Shown: positions 1 to 4,028 of the stretch, piece by piece
Layout: each line of letters opens with the position of its first letter
How positions within the stretch are numbered: position 1 is the first letter of the stretch
DNA from: Chloroflexota bacterium
Lineage (GTDB): Bacteria > Chloroflexota > UBA6077
Assembly (NCBI GenBank): GCA_021845945.1
Contig: JAJZRD010000155.1
Coordinates: 1-8,863 of the forward strand
Length of the DNA stretch: 8,863 bases
Reading direction: 5' to 3'
Translations under genes and position numbers: made by a program
Notes under the pieces: model-generated
Seen by the model: only the letters and a program-made list of their open reading frames with translations
Database searches by the model: none
Told to the model about the DNA's origin: nothing

Positions 1-626
1 GCCACCCGTTTCTACCGTTGGCGCAAGGCCGGTATCTGGGATCGTATCCTGGAGGCCGTCCAGCAGCAGGCAGATGCCAGGGGTCAGCTCGACTGGGAAA
101 TGCACTACGTCGATGCCACCATCGTGCGGGCCCACCAGCACGCCGCTGGGGCGAAAAAGGGGGCTCGCCGGACAATGATGAAGCATTAGGCCGAAGCCAG
201 GGTGGCTTCTCCACCAAGGTGCACTTGCGGGCGGAAGGTAGCGGCAAGCCCATGACCTTTATTCTGACGCCAGGCCAGCGGCACGAAGCCACCGTCTTCG
301 AGCCGCTGATGGAGCAGGGTGCCGTCAAGCGAGTGGGGTGCGGCCGACCCAAGCAACGACCTGGCCGAGTGGTGGGCGACAAAGGGTACAGCAGCCGGAA
401 GATCCGAGGGTATAGCCGCAGGCGAGGGATTCGGATCACGATCCCCCGCAAAGAGAACGAGCATCGAACAGGTCCCTTTGATCGTGCCATATACCGTACC
501 CGCAACCAGATCGAGCGTCTGATAAACCGGCTCAAGCAGTTCAGGCGACTGGCGACCCGCTACGAGAAGCGGGCGGAGAACTACAGGGCCATGTGGACCA
601 TCGCCGCCACTCTCTTGTGGCTATAG
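1..626 (+). CDS. IS5-family DDE transposase, 5' partial, two frames joined by a -1 frameshift
   Basis: This is the cut-and-paste transposase of an IS5-family element. Frame 1 (1-189, ending TAG) encodes the N-terminal part with RFYRWRKAGIWDRI and the first catalytic Asp in HYVDATIVRAHQ (codon 112-114). Frame 3 continues with GGSPDNDEALGRSQGGFSTK, the second Asp in VGDKGYSS (378-380) and the catalytic Glu in RNQIERLINRLKQ (513-515). The Y(2)R(3)E(6)K signature of the family is matched exactly from IYRTRNQIE onward. The frames join at an AAAAAGGGGG run (154-163): reading AAA AAG in frame 1 and slipping back one base gives AHQHAAGAKK-GGS, the sequence I expect for full-length relatives. IS427-type elements commonly make transposase by such frameshifting, so the gene may be functional rather than broken. 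Residues after the shift run to the stop at 624-626. The start lies outside the window. Confidence 0.9.
   Translation, partial: HPFLPLAQGRYLGSYPGGRPAAGRCQGSARLGNALRRCHHRAGPPARRWGEKGGSPDNDEALGRSQGGFSTKVHLRAEGSGKPMTFILTPGQRHEATVFEPLMEQGAVKRVGCGRPKQRPGRVVGDKGYSSRKIRGYSRRRGIRITIPRKENEHRTGPFDRAIYRTRNQIERLINRLKQFRRLATRYEKRAENYRAMWTIAATLLWL
154..163 (+). promoter_or_regulatory. probable -1 ribosomal frameshift site
   Basis: Five A (154-158) are followed by five G (159-163). In frame 1 the codons are AAA AAG GGG; slipping one base back on AAA AAG gives AAA then GGG GGC in frame 3 and restores the conserved KKGGS junction. The base before the run is G, so this is not the strongest A-AAA-AAG heptamer. 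A replication slip at the same homopolymer would look identical. Confidence 0.6.
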
Positions 627-662
627 TTTGAACATACGCCCTAGAAGCGAAATGCTTTCCAC

Positions 663-713
663 GTTCACCGCGGCAGCGGCCCGTCCTCGCTACGGGCACG
701 CAGGTCGGTGAAC
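663..713. repeat. nested inverted repeat (two-tier hairpin)
   Basis: The outer 8-bp arms GTTCACCG (663-670) and CGGTGAAC (706-713) enclose inner 6-bp arms GCCCGT (679-684) and ACGGGC (692-697) around a 7-base loop. The two 8-base internal strands between the tiers are equal in length. It lies between the IS right end and the secreted-protein gene. It could be a terminator-like or mRNA leader structure, but no T-run follows. Confidence 0.45.
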
Positions 714-865
714 TCCAAGGAGATCTCGACCCGCATCGACAGGCACGGCAAGACCGAACTCGTTCAGGGAAGGAGTGTGTTGCCGTGTAACGAACGCCGG
801 GCTAGCTTGTTGATCAGGCTGAGGGATCATCAAGAACCCGAATGAAGCCGAAGGAGACCGAAAAC

Positions 866-1393
866 GTGACCAACACCACTAGAATGGCAATCGTGGCACT
901 GGCGACGACCCTCGTGCTCCTCACGCCTATCTTAGCCCAGGCGGAGGGCACGCCCACCTCGACGGCCACTGCCATCCCGGCGACGGCAACGCCGGCCCCG
1001 GCGCTTACCGGGTCGCCGACACCCTCGGCGACTGCCGGGCCCAGCAGCGTAGCCACGCCTGGCATCGGGACCGAAGCCGCATCAACTCTCAGGGACGAGG
1101 AGCGCGATGAACCTCAGGGCGATGAGGAGGGCCACGGCTACCGCGATCGCCACGATGCCGAGGACGAGGCGAAGGGGCAGGAGGACAAGAAGGACGGAGC
1201 CGAGCAAGAGGGCGAGCACGAGGACGAGCACGAGGATGCCCGCGAGGGAGCAACCACAAGGCCCACGGTCGAGTCTGCCGCCGGCTCCGGAACGGGACAG
1301 GGATCGACGATCCGCTCCCAGGACAAGGACAAGGATAGAGACAACGACAAGGGCAGGGCTGGAGAAAAGGGTAACGACAAGGACGGCGACTAG
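866..1393 (+). CDS. small exported, highly charged low-complexity protein
   Basis: I do not recognise a named family. The 175-residue product starts with a clear signal peptide: a short polar N-terminus with one Arg, a hydrophobic core MAIVALATTLVLLTPIL, and an AQA cleavage site at about residues 24-26. Residues 27-70 are rich in Thr, Pro, Ala and Ser. Residues 75-135 are dominated by Glu, Asp, Lys, Arg and His (for example GEHEDEHEDAREG), and the tail is a run of Asp/Lys (SQDKDKDRDNDKG). There is no Cys or Trp and almost no aromatic residue, so most of it should be disordered outside the membrane. I chose the GTG at 866 because AAGGAG lies nine bases upstream (851-856); an in-frame ATG at 842 has no ribosome binding site. 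It stands alone between mobile-element debris and a gene-free stretch. A metal- or surface-binding role is possible but unsupported. Confidence 0.65.
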   Translation: MTNTTRMAIVALATTLVLLTPILAQAEGTPTSTATAIPATATPAPALTGSPTPSATAGPSSVATPGIGTEAASTLRDEERDEPQGDEEGHGYRDRHDAEDEAKGQEDKKDGAEQEGEHEDEHEDAREGATTRPTVESAAGSGTGQGSTIRSQDKDKDRDNDKGRAGEKGNDKDGD

Positions 1394-1469
1394 CAGCAGA
1401 GGACCGGCTCAGTCAGGGAAAACGATGGCCGGGCATCTGGGATAGCCCAGCTCCTGCCCCGGCGGACAA

Positions 1470-1562
1470 CGCCTTACCCCACGTGCGTGGGGACGATGGC
1501 CAGCCCGGCAGCGGCCGGCGCTTCATCGACGGTTCACCCCCAACGCGCGTGGGGGACCCACG
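1470..1562 (-). CRISPR. two degenerate type I-E-like CRISPR repeats with one spacer
   Basis: Repeat one (about 1470-1498) has the core CCCCACGTGCGTGGGG, and repeat two (about 1530-1562) has CCCCCAACGCGCGTGGGGG. Both carry the palindromic core typical of type I-E repeats, and corresponding bases are 62 apart, where about 61 is usual. Read on the minus strand, repeat two ends in GGGGGTGAACCG, the common I-E 3' end. The 31-base piece 1499-1529 would be the spacer. The two copies differ from each other by substitutions and by inserted bases in repeat two. There is no third copy at the expected spacing and no cas gene in the window, so this would be an eroded remnant. Two unrelated GC hairpins are the alternative. 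Confidence 0.42.
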
Positions 1563-1568
1563 AGTGCC

Positions 1569-1740
1569 GGGGTGAACGGTGTGGCCCGAAAGGGATCCAA
1601 GGCCGGCATCGAGAGCCTCACTCACCCTTACAGGGTTTGGCGTACGGCTACGGAGTTATCGTACACGCTCTTGGGTGGCACGGCCACCAAACTCGGTCCG
1701 CATCTGGAAGGTCGGCGGTTCGAATCCGCCCCGGTTCACG
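1569..1740 (+). ncRNA. possible structured RNA with a tRNA-like T-arm
   Basis: Several hairpins follow one another: CCC-GAAA-GGG, ACCCT-TAC-AGGGT (1624-1636), GTACG...CGTAC within about 1641-1664, and GGTGGC-ACG-GCCACC (1674-1688). The series ends in GGCGG-TTCGAAT-CCGCC (1714-1730), an exact tRNA T-arm. After it, CCGGTTCAC (1731-1739) can pair with GTGAACGG near 1571-1578 apart from one bulge, closing the whole region. I find no D-arm, no good anticodon stem and no matching 7-base acceptor at normal tRNA spacing, and the end is ACGA rather than CCA. It may be a structured RNA, a tRNA interrupted or rearranged, or only a tRNA 3' half left by an integrated element. Confidence 0.3.
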
Positions 1741-1741
1741 A
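1701..1741 (+). other. tRNA 3'-half-like fragment (T-arm and acceptor-like end)
   Basis: The AAGGTC variable-loop-like bases, the T-arm GGCGG-TTCGAAT-CCGCC and seven acceptor-like bases CCGGTTC plus a discriminator A match the 3' half of a tRNA gene. Integrative elements often insert at exactly this part of tRNA genes and carry a copy of it, so in this debris-rich area it may mark an old attachment site. No partner copy is visible in the window. Confidence 0.4.
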
Positions 1742-1840
1742 GACCATGAACCTCGGGCCGAAAGGTTGACCCTACGGCTGAGCCCCTAGGAAACTCCTGA
1801 ACAACCCCTCGTTTCAGATCGGTCAGGGGGGTGGGGCCCC

Positions 1841-1858
1841 GGCGGGCGACCTCCCGCC
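1841..1858. repeat. GC-rich hairpin
   Basis: GGCGGG (1841-1846) and CCCGCC (1853-1858) form a perfect 6-bp stem around a 6-base loop. It lies 42 bases past the stop of the minus-strand transposase remnant and could terminate either strand, but no T-run follows on either side. Confidence 0.4.
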
Positions 1859-1864
1859 CTCTTG

Positions 1865-2300
1865 AGCCCTGGTTCGACCTGTTTTGGCCGCTTCCCAATG
1901 CTAGGCAGCCATCGCCAAGGTACGGTTGCCGCCCAGGGCCTTCAGCACCCCGAGTAGCTCTATCCTTCGCTCCTCAGCCAGCTTGAACAGCCGCTCCAGG
2001 TTCACCACTACTCCAGTCCACAGCCGCTGTAAGCGCCTCTTGGCCTCCCCCACGTAGCGTGTTGCCCGCAAGCCATGCCCCACCAGTTCCGCCAGGTCAT
2101 CGTCCTCGAACAGCAGGTGGACGAATGCCCCCATCCGACCGTAGAAGCTGTCCGTGCTAACAGGGTGAGGTAAGCCAATGGCGTCAAATAGGCCCCGCTG
2201 GGGATCCTGGCGTCCAAGCATGACCATTATCCTTAACTAAGAGGATGTCCTATTCTACCGCCTATCCCCAGCCTTGAGGAGAGGGTTCAGGAACCAGGCT
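1865..2300 (-). mobile_element. internally deleted IS1182-type element (boundaries tentative)
   Basis: The body is the deleted transposase gene at 1901-2227. AGCCCTGGTTC (1865-1875) and GAACCAGGCT (2291-2300) are inverted copies apart from one extra C and could be the terminal repeats, giving an element of about 436 bp. The match is only about ten bases, so the boundaries are a guess. No target-site duplication is evident. Confidence 0.4.
1901..2221 (-). pseudogene. IS1182-family transposase with the catalytic middle deleted
   Basis: The N-terminal 44 or so residues (MLGRQDPQRGLFDA, then DSFYGRMGAF and FEDDDLAE) match the start of IS1182-family transposases, where they precede the dimer/DNA-binding part. 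They run straight into LVGHGLRATRYVGEAKRRLQ and LWTGVVVNLERLFKL, which belong to the extreme C-terminus of the same family. The product is about 106 residues where intact relatives have roughly 450-550, and all DDE catalytic residues are missing. The fusion is in frame, near 2085-2100, with no stop codon. I prefer the ATG at 2219-2221 because AAGGA lies eight bases upstream; an ATG six bases earlier is also possible. The product cannot transpose; it could still bind DNA if expressed. Confidence 0.8.
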
Positions 2301-2384
2301 TTTTCGGCGCTCTCCTACCGCCTCGGCTTCCAGCCGGACATCCTCGCCGATACGAGCAATCCGCTGGATGCCGAATTGTTGCAT
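2262..2384 (-). CDS. small 40-residue ORF of unknown function, possibly a truncated gene
   Basis: The product begins MQQFGIQRIARIGEDVRLEA and ends PEPSPQGWG. I do not recognise it. The ATG at 2382-2384 has a strong ribosome binding site, AGGGAG (2392-2397), seven bases upstream, which is the main reason to list it. The last residues overlap the tentative end of the IS1182-type remnant (2291-2300), so the ORF may be the start of a longer gene cut off by that insertion. It has no signal peptide, membrane segment or Cys. It may also be a chance ORF. Confidence 0.3.
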   Translation of the reverse strand: MQQFGIQRIARIGEDVRLEAEAVGERRKSLVPEPSPQGWG

Positions 2385-2404
2385 GAGAAAACTCCCTCGT
2401 TGAG

Positions 2405-2421
2405 TTAATCCCGGCTTAATC
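2405..2421. promoter_or_regulatory. candidate response-regulator operator (direct repeat)
   Basis: TTAATC at 2405-2410 is repeated exactly at 2416-2421, an 11-base period that puts both half-sites on one DNA face. OmpR/PhoB-family regulators typically bind as head-to-tail dimers to six-base repeats with five-base spacers. A regulator of this family is encoded 940 bases downstream. The site is 21 bases before the start of the minus-strand small ORF and 274 bases before the PepSY gene, so it could act on either. Confidence 0.4.
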
Positions 2422-2553
2422 GGTCGGTCCCAAGATACCGGCGTGAATGGGAGGCAGCCCCATACCCGATGGAGACAGAAGGGGGGTGGCTTACACGAGC
2501 GGACTGACCAGCCTGGATGCGATGCGGCCGCGGCACCGACCGGCCCGCAATTC

Positions 2554-2574
2554 GAGTTGGGCAGACACCAACTC
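2554..2574. repeat. perfect inverted repeat upstream of the PepSY gene
   Basis: GAGTTGG (2554-2560) and CCAACTC (2568-2574) are perfect 7-base arms around a 7-base centre. A further GAGTTG occurs near 2625. It could be an operator for a dimeric repressor or a leader hairpin. Confidence 0.4.
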
Positions 2575-2638
2575 CTGGGTGGGGCAGGCACTCCCGCCGG
2601 CCTCCGTGTCCCCCAGCGGAGTCCGAGTTGAGGTGGGA

Positions 2639-2672
2639 CAACAGCAGAGGGAACAGCAGGGGGAAACAGCAA
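2639..2672 (+). repeat. short imperfect tandem repeat (three AACAGCA units)
   Basis: Three copies of AACAGCA, each followed by a purine-rich stretch in the first two, occur in a row at about 12-14 base spacing, directly before the ribosome binding site of the PepSY gene. The purine-rich, weakly structured leader may help translation; the repeat may also be a chance result of slippage. Confidence 0.35.
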
Positions 2673-2694
2673 CACCTACTATGGAGGATAACCG

Positions 2695-3180
2695 ATGATC
2701 AAGCGACTATTGTTCGGTAGTGGCATGGCCGGGGTGGTGGCAGCGGCCTTCCTTCTGGGGAGTCTGACCCTGGGAGTAGCCGGAGCGCAGACGCCTCCCG
2801 CGCCCACACCGCAGACCACGACGCAGGACGATCGGGCAAATCAGGGAGACCACCAGCCGAGCTACACCGCATCGATCAAGGCTGCGCAGGATCAAAAGGA
2901 TCAGGGCGAGCAGGACGAGTCCAAGGCGCTGGCCGGCATGGCCAAGATCACGGCCGATCAGGCCAAGGAGGCGGCTCTGGCCCAGTTCCCAGGCGCCACC
3001 GTGGCGAAAGTGGAGCTGGACAACGAGGACGGCAACGTCGTCTACAGCGTGCAGCTCATCGACAAGAGTGGCACAAGCCAGGATGTAAAAGTGGACGCTG
3101 GCAACGGCAAGGTGCTCGCGACCGAAGCCGATGGCCGCGACGGCCCTGAGGGCGTCGATGGCCATGGGGCTCTCGAATAG
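2695..3180 (+). CDS. secreted PepSY-domain protein
   Basis: This 161-residue exported protein has one PepSY domain, a small fold found in peptidase propeptides and in many envelope proteins linked to two-component systems. The signal peptide spans residues 1-31 (basic MIKR, then a long hydrophobic core, cleavage after VAGA). A Thr/Pro/Gln linker (32-60) and a charged Gln/Asp/Lys stretch (60-80) follow. The domain covers about 83-143: KITADQAKEAALAQFPG, then VAKVELDNEDGNVVYSVQL, then KVDAGNGKVL, the helix-strand pattern of the family. There is no Cys, so it is not a lipoprotein. The ATG at 2695 is supported by GGAGG (2683-2687) seven bases upstream. It lies upstream of a response regulator and sensor kinase in the same orientation, a common arrangement. 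It may modulate the kinase sensor outside the cell or be a target of the system; the direction is not shown by sequence. Confidence 0.9.
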   Translation: MIKRLLFGSGMAGVVAAAFLLGSLTLGVAGAQTPPAPTPQTTTQDDRANQGDHQPSYTASIKAAQDQKDQGEQDESKALAGMAKITADQAKEAALAQFPGATVAKVELDNEDGNVVYSVQLIDKSGTSQDVKVDAGNGKVLATEADGRDGPEGVDGHGALE

Positions 3181-3263
3181 GCCGAGGCCGAGAACTAGCT
3201 TGCCACAACCGCCCTGCTGTGGCCCGAAGGACCCGTTCGGACCATCAGTTGGCCCCAGGTCGT

Positions 3264-3303
3264 CCGTCGAGTGGGGAGGAGCCCTCCCCACTCGACGGCT
3301 TGT
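3264..3303 (+). terminator. strong intrinsic-type terminator hairpin
   Basis: A perfect 15-bp stem (3264-3278 with 3284-3298, arms starting CCGTCGAGTGGGGAG) closes a 5-base loop GAGCC and is followed by CTTGTTA. The T-tract is short, but the stem is very stable. It ends the PepSY transcript 84 bases after its stop codon and insulates the regulator-kinase pair. Because the stem is fully symmetric it could also fold in antisense transcripts. Confidence 0.75.
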
Positions 3304-3309
3304 TATACT
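3301..3309 (+). promoter_or_regulatory. extended -10 promoter for the two-component operon
   Basis: TGT-TATACT (3301-3309) matches the extended -10 element TGn-TATAAT at five of six -10 positions. The -35 region would fall inside the terminator stem and shows no TTGACA-like sequence, which fits a promoter relying on the extended -10. Transcription would start near 3316, about 40 bases before the regulator start. Confidence 0.5.
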
Positions 3310-3356
3310 ATGGCTATGGCAATGAGCCAGCGTCGCGAGCAACGAGAGGTGGACCA

Positions 3357-4028
3357 GTGCGCATCTTGGTGGTGGAGGACGAACATCAGCTCGCCGGCAT
3401 CCTGAAGCGGGGACTTCAGGAGCACGGCTACGCCGTGGACGTGGCCCACGACGGCGAGGACGGCGTCACCCTCGCCGAGACGGCCGACTACGACCTTATC
3501 GTCCTCGACGTGATGCTGCCCGGCCTGAACGGCTTGGAGGTCGCCCGGGCGCTGCGCGCCCGGCGAGTCAATATCCCGATCCTGATGCTCACCGCTCGGG
3601 ATGCCGTCGACGACCGGGTGGCGGGATTGGACAGCGGCGCCGACGACTACCTGGTCAAACCCTTCGCCTTCCGCGAGCTCGTGGCCCGGATCCGGGCCCT
3701 CCTGCGCCGCGATGAGCTGGTCAAGGACCCTGTGCTGCGGGTGTCCGACCTGGAGGTGGACACCGTCAGCCACGAGGTCCGTCGGGCGAGCCGGGTAGTC
3801 CCCCTGCCCAGCAAAGAATACGCTGTGCTGGAGTACCTGGTGCGCAACCCGAATCGGGTGCTCACTCGCACTCAGATCGCCGAGCACGTATGGAACTACG
3901 ACTTCACCGCTATGTCCAACGTGGTCGACGTCTACATCCGCTATCTACGCCGCAAGCTCGACGATGGGCGCGAACCCAAGCTGATCCATACCGTGCGAGG
4001 CACCGGCTACCAGCTCAAGGTGCCTTGA
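3357..4028 (+). CDS. OmpR/PhoB-family DNA-binding response regulator
   Basis: A 223-residue two-domain regulator. The receiver domain (1-118) begins MRILVVEDE with the acidic pocket at residues 7-9; Asp51 in IVLDVMLPG is the phosphorylation site, Thr79 in MLTA and Lys101 in VKPF complete the switch. The C-terminal winged-helix domain (about 128-223) has the family landmarks LPSKEYAVLEYLVRNPNRVLT in two parts, the recognition-helix region NVVDVYIRYLRRKLD and the wing HTVRGTGYQL. I chose the GTG at 3357 because it gives the normal receiver start and has GAGG (3346-3349) seven bases upstream; the longer in-frame start at 3219 would add 46 residues without family similarity and would begin before the terminator. 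It overlaps the kinase start by one base, so both are translated from one message. Its likely DNA site is a six-base direct repeat, of which one is present at 2405-2421. Confidence 0.97.
   Translation: MRILVVEDEHQLAGILKRGLQEHGYAVDVAHDGEDGVTLAETADYDLIVLDVMLPGLNGLEVARALRARRVNIPILMLTARDAVDDRVAGLDSGADDYLVKPFAFRELVARIRALLRRDELVKDPVLRVSDLEVDTVSHEVRRASRVVPLPSKEYAVLEYLVRNPNRVLTRTQIAEHVWNYDFTAMSNVVDVYIRYLRRKLDDGREPKLIHTVRGTGYQLKVP

Larger units (their letters stand above)
1..644 (+). mobile_element. IS5-family (IS427-like) insertion sequence, left part outside the window
   Basis: The element is defined by its transposase gene, which fills 1-626. The right end probably lies just after the stop codon. 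GTTTGAACATACGCC (626-640) looks like an IS5-type terminal repeat, and it is followed by CTAG (641-644), which fits the YTAR-type target sites used by much of the family. The left inverted repeat and first part of the transposase are off the window, so the repeat pair and the target duplication cannot be confirmed here. Confidence 0.7.
1394..1900. other. gene-free stretch with CRISPR-like repeats and hairpins
   Basis: No open reading frame here is convincing. The stretch holds two degenerate CRISPR-like repeats (1470-1562), a series of small hairpins ending in a tRNA-type T-arm (about 1569-1740), a possible GAAA-tetraloop stem-loop (GGCC-GAAA-GGTT, 1758-1769), and a GC hairpin at 1841-1858. 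The segment 1394-1469 shows nothing I can assign. Confidence 0.6.
2385..2694. other. intergenic region between the divergent small ORF and the PepSY gene
   Basis: The region holds the TTAATC direct repeat (2405-2421), an inverted repeat GAGTTGG-N7-CCAACTC (2554-2574), a short tandem array of AACAGCA-like units (about 2639-2672) and the ribosome binding site GGAGG (2683-2687) for the PepSY gene. I see no convincing sigma-70 type promoter on the plus strand. Confidence 0.5.

Noticed and set aside
780..808. Possible promoter TTGCCG-N17-TAGCTT before the secreted-protein gene
   Set aside because: The -10 box matches the consensus at only three of six positions, so it is too weak to list.
842..865. 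Longer start (ATG at 842) for the secreted protein
   Set aside because: No ribosome binding site precedes it, whereas AAGGAG is well placed for the GTG at 866, which also gives a compact signal peptide.
1107..1445. Plus-strand Arg/Thr-rich 112-codon frame
   Set aside because: It is an alternate-frame reading of the charged low-complexity region of the secreted-protein gene.
1666..1741. A complete standard tRNA gene ending at the T-arm
   Set aside because: No 5' acceptor strand complementary to CCGGTTC, no D-arm consensus and no stable anticodon stem exist at normal spacing, and the 3' end lacks CCA.
1656..1898. Minus-strand 80-codon ORF containing RGGFEPPTF
   Set aside because: RGGFEPPT is the known artefact produced by translating the antisense of a tRNA T-arm, which is present here at 1714-1730.
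2707..3342. Minus-strand 211-codon open frame opposite the PepSY gene
   Set aside because: It is antisense to a clear PepSY protein and crosses the terminator hairpin; no family features are seen.
3219..3356. 46-residue N-terminal extension of the response regulator
   Set aside because: It spans the terminator hairpin and promoter and has no similarity to receiver domains; the GTG at 3357 gives the normal start.
3890..4027. N-terminal extension of the histidine kinase
   Set aside because: It lies fully inside the regulator gene in another frame; the ATG at 4028 has its own ribosome binding site and the typical one-base overlap.
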